From Mrakia gelida (Eukaryota > Basidiomycota > Tremellomycetes > Cystofilobasidiales > Mrakiaceae): a stretch of DNA of 64,000 nucleotides. Where the stretch lies: positions 372,001 through 436,000 of the forward strand of contig BRON01000014.1 of NCBI GenBank assembly GCA_024345305.1. The letters are read 5' to 3'. A program made the translations under genes and the position numbers. Below are positions 1 through 10,166 of this stretch, in pieces (positions within the stretch are counted from its first letter, which is position 1; every line of letters begins with the position of its first letter). The notes beneath the pieces are model-generated. The model ran no database searches. It was not told where the DNA came from and saw only the letters and a program-made list of their open reading frames with translations.

Positions 1-957
1 GATAGAGAGACAGCCTTCCAAGGCATAAGCTACTAAAGACTTCTACCGAAGGGATGCAACCACGAGGCTTGGGTCCGACAAGTTCTCGTTGAGCTCCAGA
101 CGCGTCGCGCTTTCCCGTTATCTGTGACAATCGCTCTGGATGCGTTGGATGGACTCACTACACCGACGGTCGATGCTACACCTTCACTGGGTGAGGCTCG
201 AAGACAGCTTTTGGGTTCATTCCCGACGCGATGAGAGCTGACCGGTCTTCCCGCTTCCTCCCTCTCTGTAGATATCCCTCGATCTGTAGTGGCTGGGGAA
301 ATTACCACGGCTGGAGCGAGGGGTTCATCCAGAGGTGCGACGGAACGCCTGGCTACGTCTTCAGCCCCGATGGGACGTGTATCTACACCGGAGGAGCTGC
401 CTACTCGGACGCTGCCTAAGCTCAAGCTTGCCCCACTGTAGGATCTCAGGGTAACGCTGGAGTCGCTGCACCTCTCGCCTCGCCAGCTTACAAGAAGAAG
501 CGAAACGTCGTCGTCGAGCAGTCGATCTTCAGGGGAGGGAAGGTCTGCCCTATCGGAGAGATGGCCTGCCCCCTCAAGAAGGGTTTCGGATGCGTCAATG
601 TGAAGGAGAGCCTCAAGTGAGTCGCGTCGAGCTCGTTACCTTTCCGTCGTCTCTCGAACCTTCCCATTGACTCCCTCTCCTCTCCTCTCCCCTCCCTCAT
701 CTTCAGCTCGTGTGGAGGATGCATCGGAGGAGCCGGAGTCGACTGCTCAGACATCATCGGAGCGGATGAAGTCGCGTGCGAGCTCGGATCTTGCGTCGTT
801 CGTGAGTGCCCTCCTTCTCGACGCGTTTCGGTTTCGTCTCGTTTCTCCACCGAAAGAAGCTGATCAGATCCTCTATCCCCTCTTCACCCCCGCCAAAACA
901 GGATCGTGCACCCGAGGGCACACTCTCTCTCCCAGCGGACAGTGCCTCAAGCAGTAA
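1..957 (+). CDS. PriA-like cysteine-rich secreted protein, 3' part
   Basis: Partial at the 5' side. I read exons at about 91-190, 272-616, 707-801 and 902-957, joined by introns with GTGAG donors and AG acceptors. The C-terminal part has the spaced cysteines of the basidiomycete PriA family: CPIGEMACPL, a GFGCVN segment, SCGGCIGGAGVDC and a final SCTRGHTLSPSGQC. Upstream exons add further Cys-rich units (CVGWTHYTDGRCYTF; CSGWGNYHGW). PriA-like proteins are abundant in basidiomycetes and are thought to be secreted or cell-surface; their biochemical role is not settled. An in-frame TAA at 417-419 interrupts the reading between two clearly coding halves, unless an intron from about 341 to 445 removes it. 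Family call is fairly sure; the structure of the 5' half is not. Confidence 0.72.
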
Positions 958-1609
958 ATCCTCAAGCCTCGCGCCGTTGGCACCCTTTGTTTTGATTGTC
1001 GTTTGCCTTTCATTTCGCTTTAGACTCTTTAATTTCGGCTCTCTTTCGTTTCTTTCCGCTTTCTTCTTCGCTTTACTTCTCATCGAGCATAGCACATTTG
1101 GGTTTTAGGTTTCATCTTCTCTATGCATCAGGTCTTCGTCAACACTCGAAAACGTCGAGGCTCGTTCGCACTCGATCTTGTTCCTCGAAAGATCCTCTTT
1201 CGGATCTCCCAACCTCTCTTCTCTACCAGACCATACCAGTTGTGTCATACGTATCTTCACTCCCGTGCTCGAAGAGAGGGTCGTCGAAATCGTTCCCTCG
1301 CTGAATCCTTCTCACCTCGTCGCGTCGAGTCGAAACGACTGAAGAAAGCGGAACTCGGTTCGTCCTCACCCTTCCTCAACAGGAAGCAGATAAGGAACAC
1401 GTGGGATAAAGAGGGAGGGTGAATGCTAGGTATAGCGTGGTGTCAAGAAGATGCAAAGAAAGGGAAGAACGAAGCGTGTAAAGCGAAGAGCAAAGCGAGG
1501 CGATAAACTAATGCAAGAAGTCCTGATTGTCCACTCCACGAACTACATAAGAGAAGATCCCCCAACAGTCCGTCTAGTCCAAGCGATGCAAAAGAATGAG
1601 AGAGGGGGT
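958..1609. other. intergenic, convergent 3' flanks
   Basis: Lies between the stop of the PriA-like gene and the stop of the PEBP-like gene on the other strand. It is pyrimidine-rich on the plus strand, consistent with two facing 3' untranslated regions. I see no supported gene in it. Confidence 0.5.
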
Positions 1610-3358
1610 TTACCAAGCAGCGAGTCCAACGACGGCGAGGACACCAGCGACGGCGAACGACGAGAGGGAGAGGGTGGAGGAAGCGGAGGAGGCAGCTCCG
1701 GTGGTAGCAGCAGCGGCAGAAGCGGAAGCTCCAGAGGCCTTAGCGGAGGCGGAAGCGACCTTGGATCCAGTGACGGAGGCGGAAGCTCTGTGAGGCGAGA
1801 AGAGAGGGGAGGAGGAAGAGGTCTGAGTTTCGAAGTTCGGTTCGTTCGACGCGAGGAGAGCAGGAAGGTTCGGATCACTCACCCAGCGGGAACTGAGGAT
1901 CCACCAGTGCCAGCAGCGGTGGACTGAGCGAAGGCAGGGAGAGTGGAGGACTCGACGGCGGAGGTGGCCTCAACGGAGACGGTCGAAGTTCCTTGCTCGA
2001 CGGTCTGAGGAGATTGAAACGAGAGAAGGCGAGGTCAGCTTCACGGCTCTTCCGCGGTATGGCTGAAAGAGAAGGGATCGAACACGCACGAAGTAGAATC
2101 CAGCGACGGGAGCCTCAAGACCGGAGGCGGTAACGTAAGCGTTGAAGTCGAAGGTCGAGATGGCAACCTGATGAATCGAGCGAAACGCGAAGCAGTCAGC
2201 GAGCAGTCTCCTTTCCTTAAGCCCAGACGCGAAGACTCACTCCAGGAGTGCTCAAATCGGAGGGAGCGGTGAAAGTGGAGGGCTGGGGCAAGAGGAGGAT
2301 GGTGTATCTGGATCGAAGCAAGAAGGAAGGAAGGAAGGAAAGGTGAGCTCGCGCGTCTCGTCTTTGTTGTCCGTCCATCTCCCTGCTCTCCACTTCACAA
2401 CAAGCTTGAAAGACTCACCGGTGAGGTCCCGATCCATCAGCAGGGTAAGGTCCTCCGTCTGTATCAGTCAAAGAAGGGTTCAAAAGATCAGCTTGGAAGG
2501 TCTCTCGAGGGGAACGTGTGCAAAGGGAAGGAGGGAGGAGGAGGGAACGAAGGCGAGAAGGCACGAACAGGTGGTAATGGCATCGGTAGAGAAGTTGAGT
2601 CCGTAAGGAGCCTCAGATCCAGTGAGGTAGACGTTGTTGACAAGCCAGTGTCGAGTCTACAGCAGCAAGAAGAAGACAAGGGGAAAGGTGAGCTCGAGCT
2701 AGCAGAAACGCGCCAAGCACCGACGTCGTCCCTCGCTCCTTCCTTCCTTCCTTCTCCGTTCTCGCCTCGCCAAAACGACTTGGAAAGTGAAGACTGACCT
2801 GTCCTCCAGACTGATCTGATCCAACGGTAGCAGGGTCGACCATAGCGACGGTGAATGCAGCTCCCTCAGCGAAGGCGGTAGCGTTGGAGGAGGGGGTAAC
2901 GAGGATGGTAGGCTGAGAGGTGACCTGAGTGATGGTCAGAGGTTGTCCAATGACGGCAGCCTCGCTGAAGGTAACGGCCAAGGTAGCGGAAGGGTTGAAC
3001 TCGGTGAGGAGATCAGGGACGAGCTTGGACTCTGGGAGGAGAAGAAGACGAGGGAGGGGAAGGCGAGGGAAGGGAATGAGCGAAGAGCGAGGAGGAAGGG
3101 AGAAGGGAAGGGAAGGAGCAAGGAGGGCAGAACTCACGAACAAAGTTGGCCTGGAGAAGCACAAGAAGCGAGAAATCAAAGAGAGGGAGGTCAGTATACA
3201 TGTTTCTATGCCATAGAAGGGAGCTGAAGAGGGAAGAGAAGGAGAGGGGAGGAACGAGGGCTGACCTGCTCGTACTCGATGTCGAGCTGAGACGCGGTAG
3301 TCTGAGCCGAGACGACAGAAGCGAGGAGAACGGAGAGGGCAGCGGAGACGGCGAGCAT
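1610..3358 (-). CDS. secreted PEBP-family protein, probably GPI-anchored
   Basis: Starts MLAVSAALSVLLASVVSA, a clear signal peptide, on exon 1 (3266-3358). A 13-nt exon (3138-3150) and several further exons follow. The body shows the phosphatidylethanolamine-binding protein fold signature in order: an FNPSATLAVTF strand, a VTPSSNAT segment, TVAMVDPATVGSDQSGGQ (the MVDPD-like ligand-pocket motif), RHWLVNNV (the HW motif) and DGSGPHRYTILL. After the domain comes a Ser/Ala/Thr-rich stretch and a hydrophobic C-terminus ending in VAGVLAVVGLAAW, which looks like a GPI-anchor signal. PEBP proteins bind lipids or regulate kinases and proteases in the cytosol; here the signals predict a cell-surface location. 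The exact ligand is unknown. Exon phases agree throughout, so I regard the model as good. Confidence 0.85.
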
Positions 3359-3766
3359 GTTCGTTTGAGAGGAAAGAGGGTGGGATGAGGGAGGTAAAGG
3401 CGAAGAAAGCGAAGGGAGGAGAGAGGGAAGGGAAGGAAGGAGTTGAAGAGGAGAAACAACACCCCCCTCGAAAGTTGAGGTCGATCAATCGCGTCAGGGT
3501 GAGAGGGAAAAAAAGGGTGACCAACCAAACGGCCGCCTTGGAAAGTTTTCGCGTCTTGCTCAGAAAGAGAGAGCAGAGACAAAAGAAGCCTTCGAGGCTT
3601 GTTCGATCTTCTGAGACTGAAAATTCGAGGAAACGATCGGGAAGGAAAGGCTCGCTGTCGTCGCGTCGTCTCCCTCCTCTTTTTCGAACGGAGCCGTCAA
3701 AGAGTCATCCCATCCAGTCCTCTCGTGGACCTTGCACCAGCCAATGCATCTCCCTCCGAAACTCCC

Positions 3767-5120
3767 TCAGTGAAGGGCAGGCCAACCGAAAGTCCAGCCT
3801 TCGAGAAGCATGTCGTCCTCCTCCCCCGGTCGAATCCAACTCCCTTGGAAGTCCGTCCAAATGGGCTTGTGGCAGACGAGCTTGTGTTTCTTCCAGTCCT
3901 TCTTCTGATGGCCTGTAGAAGCGAATGGATTGGGGTAGGAGGGAAGTCAGTACTCCGAAATTGAGGGCAAGACGGGCAAGGTTGAACTAAGGGAAGTGTG
4001 GCAACGACACGACGACGCGTCGAGATAGACTTACCAGAGGAGCAGTAGGCCACGCAGAGGCACTAGAAGAAATGAAAGAGGGTGTATGGGGTTAATATGA
4101 TTTTTGAGAAGGTAGGTTGACGTGAGAGATAGACTAAGAAGACTCACGGTTGAACAAAGATGTCTCCCAAGCAACAACCCCTCGTTCTCGTCCCCATTCT
4201 TTCTCTTCTTCCAAACACTTCGATCTCTTCACTCTCCCCTCCGCTCTTCAGCATCTCCTCCCTCTGCTTCGCAAACTTCTCATTCCCCAGATCCATCAAA
4301 CCAAACGTCGAAAGCACGGAAACGAGTCGTCGCTTGAGCGTCGCAGCCTTCTCGTCGTCGTCGTCGTCCGACGCGTTCTGGAGGTAAGGAGTCGAGAGGA
4401 AGTGGTTCCCTCGTTGAGCGAGGTCGGCGAGGAGGGAAGGGTCGAGGTGGAAGTTGAGTTTGGAAGCTGCTGGGTTGAAGTTGATGGAGGAGCGGACGAG
4501 AGAAAGGAGGAGGTGAAGGTCGCGAGAGGGGTTGCGAGCTTTTGCGTTTGCTGTGGACTGGTAAGCGCAAAGGAGAGGGTTTCAGAACGGGGTGATCGCA
4601 AAGAGGGTGTGGGGAAGTGGGAAGGAACTCACGAGGTCGTCGAGGTAAGTGGAAGGGAAGTGAACGAAGTGTTTGGCGACGAGGGTGGGCAAATCGGACG
4701 CGTCCTCGAAGCGGTGGAGAGCTCGAGTGAACTGAGGGAGGTTGGCTTTGGAGATGTGGAAGAGGAGGTGTAAGGTGATATCGTAGATGAGTCGTGCGGG
4801 AGGACCGTCGTGGAGTATCTTGAGAAGGCGAGGGAAGTAGTGAGAGAAGAATTGCGCCTGTCGAAGCGAATGACGAGCAAACGTCGAACGCGGGAGTCAG
4901 TCCAGGGCTGGCAGAGAGCGTGAGAAGGAGATGTAGGTTTTGAACTTCGTCAGGGAGAGCAGAACGGAAGAAACAGGCGAGGTGGAGACGAGCGAGCGAG
5001 GAGACGTACAAGTTCCTTCAAGGCTGAGTCGCTTGCTTGAACAACCCTGTAGCGCTTCGGATCATCTTCTCGAATCCCATAAAGTCTCGCCAGTTCCATA
5101 GTGGTAGGTGCAGGAGGCAT
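3767..5120 (-). CDS. MYND zinc-finger protein, paralogue A
   Basis: Start chosen at MPPAPTTMELARLYG because paralogue B begins MPPPTVSELARLFG. The helical middle includes an LLFHISKANLPQFTRAL stretch and RGNHFLSTPYLQ, the latter shared with B (VGTHYLATPYLQ). The C-terminus is a MYND finger: CST then, on a separate 28-nt exon (4035-4062), CLCVAYCSS, then GHQKKDWKKHKLVC and a short tail ending GWPALH. There is no SET domain, so it is not a SMYD-type methyltransferase; MYND fingers usually bind proline-rich protein partners. The reading frame appears to slip around 4200-4240, just before the finger, because the upstream frame and the frame needed by the 28-nt exon disagree. Paralogue B lies directly downstream in the map on the same strand. 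Function unknown. Confidence 0.7.
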
Positions 5121-5641
5121 GAGCTGAGGGAACCGTGGAAGGGGAAGGTGCAAAGAGGCCGAGAGAAGTTCGTTGGGGGAGAGTCGATTGGAGGGACGGA
5201 AGAGAGAGAAGATCCGTCAGTTCAGTGTCGTCGGAGGGAGGGTAAAAATGGGGAGTAGAGAGAGACCTACCAAAGAAGGTCTTCGTAGGAGGAGGAGAGA
5301 GGAGGTTGAGGTGATGGCCGTCGAGAAGGAAGGTTGAAAATCGAGCTGACTCGTTCTCCGTTCCCTCGGCCTCAAAATTCAGAACCGCACTGCCTTCCCC
5401 TCGCAAAAAAAAAGAGGATTGATGATGCTCTTTGTTTCCCGAGCATAGTTCTCCTCGGAATCGTAAGACGTCAGAAAATTATCTGTCTTTCCAAAGGCGA
5501 GAGCACTAAGGGCGATTTCCTCCGTCGCGTCCCAACTCATTCGTCCCTTGCACCTCCTTTCCCACTCCTCACCCGCCAACTCAGCCCTCGCTCGAGCAAA
5601 CGCGCATACATCTACACCTTCCCGAGTAAACTTTCCGCCGC
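5121..5641. other. intergenic between MYND A and MYND B
   Basis: Upstream region of paralogue A and 3' flank of paralogue B. It is pyrimidine-rich on the minus strand toward the start of A, as expected for a 5' leader. No separate gene is supported. Confidence 0.45.
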
Positions 5642-7065
5642 TCAATCAAGTCCAGCCCACCCAACCTCCCATGCCTGCTGCTCCTCCGGCGAAGTCGCGT
5701 CGACCTTCGTCTTCCCCTGGTCGTCGTCGACCTCAACTTCCCCAGCGACGGTGATGTCTCGTCGCTCAGTCCAGCAAGGCTTGAAGCAGATTAGCTTGTG
5801 TTTCTTCCAGTTTTTCTTCTGATCGACTGAGCGAAGAGAGAGGGGAGGAGGAAAGAAGGCGAGTCAGCGAGAGAGACGCGTCGCGTTCGAAGCGAGGGAG
5901 GGAAACAAGAGACGAACTCTCTGAGCAGTAAGCCACAGAACAGCACTGTGACGAACGCAAAGAAGAGGATCAGCATCTCGAGAGGGTCAGAAAAAAAAGG
6001 AAGGAATGAACGACCGACTCACCCCCGAACAAAGCAAAACTCCCTCCTCCCTCCCAGGCAACCGATCCATCTCCCTCTTCGACAACTCGCACCAGAACCT
6101 CTCTCTCGGTCTCGGTATCCCCTCCTTCTCCTTCTTCACCCACCCACCACACTCAAGCATCTCCCTCCTCTCCTCCGCGTACTTCCCAGCCTCGTTCCCA
6201 ATCCCAAAACGACCCAGGACTTCCTCGAGCTGACTCCTCAGCTTCTTCGCCGTCGCGTCGTCGGTGTGAGCGACCTGAAGGTACGGCGTCGCGAGGTAGT
6301 GAGTCCCCACGCGCTCTAGGTCGTCGAGGAGGTCAGGATGAAGATGGAAGGAGCAGTGGGAGGCTGGACCGAAGCGAAGGGAGGTGAGGAGGAGGGAGAG
6401 GAGGACGGAGAGGTCTCGGGAGAGGCGCTTGACTTGGGAGGAGTTGCTCTTTGGGAGCTGCGAGGAGAGCGGAGAAGGAGAAGGAGGTTAGGGACGAGAT
6501 TGCGCGTTCAAGGAAAGGAGAAGAATGAAGAGCGACGAGCTCACCAAATCGTCCAGCAGGTCAAAGTCGTAATCCACGATCCTTTCGACGAGGAGAGTTG
6601 GGAGTCTATCAGCCTCTTCGAGACGAAGAAGAGCTCGGAGAGAGTGAGGGATCTTGAGGTTCTGAGCCATAGCGAGCAAGCGGATGATAGCTTGGATGAG
6701 ACGGGAGGAAGGATCGTAGTCGAAGGCGATCTCGAGGAGGGAAGGGAGGTAGAGGGAGAGGAACTCGGCCTGAGAACGATGCGTCGAGTGTGGTCAGCGA
6801 TGAGTTTCTAGAGAGTACGAGAGCGAGAGGATCCCTACGAGTATGTCAGGACACTTCTTGATGTCCGAGAGAGCTTGGTTCTGGAGAGAGGAAAAGACGA
6901 AGGAAGGGAAGGAGGTCAGAGAGGGGTGCGAGGAGGGAGGGAAGGTCGAACGACGAACCAGCGTTTTCAGAGCAGATCTGCTCTCTTCCACAAGTTCGAA
7001 ACGACTGGATCGTCTTCGCGGACTCCGAAGAGTCGAGCGAGTTCCGAGACCGTGGGGGGAGGCAT
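5642..7065 (-). CDS. MYND zinc-finger protein, paralogue B
   Basis: Starts MPPPTVSELARLFGVREDD. It continues through helical segments (AEFLSLYLPSLLEIAFDYD; RLEEADRLPTLLVERI) and VGTHYLATPYLQ. The MYND finger at the C-terminus reads CSG, then CCSVAYCSE on a 28-nt exon (5918-5945), then DQKKNWKKHKLICFKPCW, followed by a tail ending EEQQAWEVGWAGLD. It has the same architecture and intron positions as paralogue A, so the pair is a tandem duplication. Near the end of exon 1 (about 6975-7000) the frame that starts at the ATG runs into a stop, while the frame homologous to paralogue A (SALKTL versus SALKEL) is offset by one base. This is either a real frameshift, an unusual splice, or a base error. 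Family assignment is firm; function is unknown. Confidence 0.7.
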
Positions 7066-7374
7066 GGAAGAAGAGAAAGGGAAGGCGATGATGGACGTCG
7101 AGAGGAGGAGAGCTGACGAGGAGAAGCTCTCCTTTGAGGTCGATTTCGGGCTCAAAATATATGGGACCCCAAGAAACGTCTTACAGACGTCTTCGTTTGC
7201 GTCTTATCTAGAAGATCAGGGCTCCAAACAAGCAATTTTTTCCTCTCAAGAACCTCTCCAAACTCGAAACCACCTCCCCGAGCTTTCTCCATCTCCTCCC
7301 TCCGTCCCGACCCTCACTCCCTCCCCTCGTCCCTTCCATCCCCATCCACCCAATTAGCTCCCTCTCTCAATCGG
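7066..7374. other. divergent intergenic region
   Basis: About 310 bases between the minus-strand start of MYND B and the plus-strand start of a small membrane-protein gene, so it should hold both promoters. I see no distinct conserved element in it. Confidence 0.4.
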
Positions 7375-7912
7375 ATGGACGACATCCTCTCGAACCTCTT
7401 CTCCTCCCTCTCCATCTACCTCTCCTCCCTGGAAACGTTCTTCCTCACCCACTTCGGCCCTTCCTCCCCTCCCTTCCTCTCCCAACTCGAGTCCCTCCCT
7501 TCGACCTTCCTCGAATCCTCCAAGAAAGTCCTTACAGGAGACCCAACGACCTTCTTCGTCTACATCACCTTACCGATTCTGATGTTCAGTGCTTTCCGAG
7601 GGAGGGGGAAGGAGCTGGATAAGCAGGAAGCGGAGGGAAAGAAGGAGGTGAGTTTGAGCTTCGACGTGTCCTTGCTTCTGGTTCGCGTTCGCCTCCATCC
7701 ACCACGAGCTGACTCCCTCTCGCGTTCGCTTTGGTACTGTGGTCGTACAGGCCGCCGCCGCTCTCGCCGACGCTGAGACGCTAGCATCCATCAAACGAGC
7801 TTCGGACGAGCAGGTCGAGGTGGATCGACCTTTCGTTTCGACGAAGGGGAAGGATGGCAAGGGTGCTGGAAGGGGAAACGCTCCTGTGAAGAGGAACACG
7901 AAGAAGAACTGA
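7375..7912 (+). CDS. small single-pass membrane protein, unrecognised
   Basis: Two exons. The first runs from MDDILSNLFSSLSIYL to about 7648 and contains one hydrophobic segment, TFFVYITLPILMFSAF, followed at once by a basic stretch (RGRGKELDK). The intron has a GTGAGT donor and a CAG acceptor before 7752. The second exon encodes an Ala-rich then Lys/Arg-rich tail ending PVKRNTKKN. The predicted product is about 145 residues with one membrane span and a charged soluble tail. I do not recognise the family and assign no function. The coherent splice and stop support a real gene. Confidence 0.6.
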
Positions 7913-8125
7913 ACCAGCCATCCCTTAATCTCTACTCCCCAACTCATGAACTTTACTTTACATAATCTCTATCTCTATCTCGGTCGAGCATCGTCGCCTG
8001 CGGTCCCTCCCTTCTTCCGAGCTCGCGCGTGCAAGATTTCGAGCTCTCCTTCCCTCCTCCTCCTTCTCTCCTTCCCCCCTTCCCTCCCCTCTTCTCTTCT
8101 CTTCTCTCGCACTCACCCCGCCACG

Positions 8126-9791
8126 ATGGCCCGATTCACCTCCATCGGAATCAAGAAACGAACGTACCTTCCTTCGGACAGGTCTCCTTCCCCTCAACCT
8201 CCTCCTTCATCCACCCAAGCTCAAGTTCAAGCTCAACCTCAACGATCCCTCCCTCCTCCTTCGAACGCCAACCCCGTCGCTTCCACTTCCACCTCCACCT
8301 CTACTCCTACTCCCACTATCACTGCTGCTGTGGACGAGAGCACTCCCTCCACCGGCCCCAAAGCTCGTAAACCTCGACGGGGAACTCGAGGGAAGAAGGA
8401 CAAGAGGGAGAAACCTCCCAAACCAGTCGTCGTCCCCTCAACCTCAGCCCCAACCGTCGAAGGAGGAGAACCCTCGTCTTCCACCTCTGCGCCCAAGAAG
8501 GTCGGGAAAGTCGGCAAGCAAGACGGCGAGCGAGGGGAGAACGGACGGTTGACGATGGCTGGACTGAAGGGTCCCAAACCTGGAGAGACGGAGGAGGAGC
8601 ACAAGATCAGGATGGAGAAGAAGCAGAAGGAGCAGAAGGAGAGGAGGTTGAAGGGTCAGTGCCGGGTCTGTTTGTTCTTGGGTTGGAGTGGGGTTGAAGG
8701 TGGGGAGGGGTGGGTGAGTGGGCGGGTGGGAAGGGGAGAAGGGAAAGGGGAGAGGTTGAGCTCGACGCTTCTCTCCTCCCTTCCTTTCCTTCTTCCCTCG
8801 TTCATACGTTCGTTCGTTCAACTGACCTCCAACTTCCACTTCCCTCGCTTCTTCGCTCGCTTCGGCTCACTCTAGACTCCGACGCCAGAGTAGTAGCCTC
8901 TGAACAACGTCGTCTGGCTCGAATGTCGGAACGAGAGCGAGAAACGACCTGTTTCGCTTGTCGTCAGAAGGGTCATTCGGCGAGGGACTGTCCGAATGCC
9001 CTCGAGGGAGATTTGCTCGTGGATGGGGTGAGGACCATGACGGGGAAGGATACGGTTAATATCTGCTATAGGTGAGTGCACTTCAAACTCAAAGTGGGGA
9101 GGGGGAGGGGGGAGAGGAGGGGAGGAGTGAGACGAGCTCGAGCTCGAGGAGCTGACTTTTCCCTTTCCTTCCTTCGCACCCCATCAACCTCGCTTCGCCT
9201 CGCTTCATCAGATGCGGCTCCCCAACCCACTCTCTCACTCAATGCCGAACGCCTCTCAACAAAGCCAACCCCATGCCGTTCGCGTCCTGCTTCATCTGCC
9301 TCGGGAAAGGTCACCTCGCAGGGAAATGTCCCAAGAACGCTGCTAAAGGAGTTTACCCCGAGGGTGGGGAGTGTAAGATCTGCAGAGGGAAGGATCACCT
9401 CGCGAGAGATTGTAGTTTGAGGAGAGATGGTGAGTGTCTTCCCGACTTTCTCTGTGACTTTCGGCGGACGAGACGCGTCGACCTCTCTTCGCGTCGAACT
9501 AACCCCCTTCCTTCCCTCCCTCGCTTCGCATCGCCTCCAGAACAAATCGCCACCACCCTCCTCCCCCATCACACCACCCCCACCGACGGTGAACTCGCAG
9601 GAGGACCCATCGGAGCGGACGAGGACGACTTCCACGTCCTCAAGAGGAAGAGACACGAGGTTGAGCTGGAGGAACAGGCGGAGGAGGATGCTTTGAAGAA
9701 GAGGAAAGCTCCTAGGACGGCGGAGGAGCTGGGGAAGAAGAAGCTCGCGGCTGGGGCGGGAGTGGTGAAGAGGAAGGTGGTCGCTTTTTAG
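8126..9791 (+). CDS. CCHC zinc-knuckle RNA-binding protein (ZCCHC9-like)
   Basis: Exons 8126-8654, 8876-9071, 9212-9430 and 9541-9791 join in frame. The N-terminal third is low-complexity and basic. The core holds consecutive CCHC knuckles: CFACRQKGHSARDC, CYRCGSPTHSLTQC, CFICLGKGHLAGKC and CKICRGKDHLARDC, which is the four-knuckle layout of ZCCHC9-like proteins (nucleolar, linked to ribosome biogenesis and RNA processing in other eukaryotes). The C-terminus is charged (KRKRHEVELEEQAEED) and ends KRKVVAF. Nucleic-acid binding is a safe inference; the specific RNA target is not shown by the sequence. The start is the ATG after a pyrimidine-rich leader, giving MARFTSIGIKKRTY. Confidence 0.85.
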
Positions 9792-10166
9792 AGGAGGGAC
9801 GGACGCGCGGGATCGATGGTCGTTTCGTTCTTTTCTGTTTTGGTTTGGCTCGAGAGACAGACTCCAACAGCGAGGTGAGAGCGAAAACCTTCCCTCAGCC
9901 GAACGAGCTGACGATCTTCTCGGTCCTCCCCCTAGCACAGAGCAAAGAGCAGCTTTTCTCTTTCGCTCCCGTCCAGACCAAAACAAATCAAAGGACTCAA
10001 ACTCGCACGACGCGATCGGTTCGTGCCTTCCCTCCCGCTTTTTCGTTTCGTTTCGCACTTTCACGTTCACCTTCCCAACCACCACCTTCCTTTCTTTCTC
10101 TTCCTCCCACTCCCGTCCCTTCCCTCTCCTTCCTTAAAAAAGCGACAGTTCAGCTCGCACGAAGTG
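9792..10166. other. intergenic / 5' leader
   Basis: 3' flank of the zinc-knuckle gene, then a strongly pyrimidine-rich stretch leading to the next ATG at 10167. An open frame starting at 10023 runs through it, but its composition looks like untranslated leader. No separate gene is supported. Confidence 0.4.

Noticed and set aside
1543..1878. Long Ser/Pro/Leu-rich minus-strand open frame
   Set aside because: It is a shadow frame of the Ala/Ser-rich C-terminal exon of the PEBP-like gene.
2325..2345. GGAA-repeat runs as a possible satellite or CRISPR-like array
   Set aside because: Short tetranucleotide runs within an intron's pyrimidine tract (seen from the coding strand); no spacers or long repeats.
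4280..5011. 243-codon minus-strand open frame rich in Arg/Pro/Ser
   Set aside because: It runs across introns of MYND paralogue A in the wrong frame; composition is that of a shadow frame.
9066..10085. 339-codon minus-strand open frame
   Set aside because: Antisense to the zinc-knuckle gene, whose exons and Cys/His motifs are clear on the plus strand.
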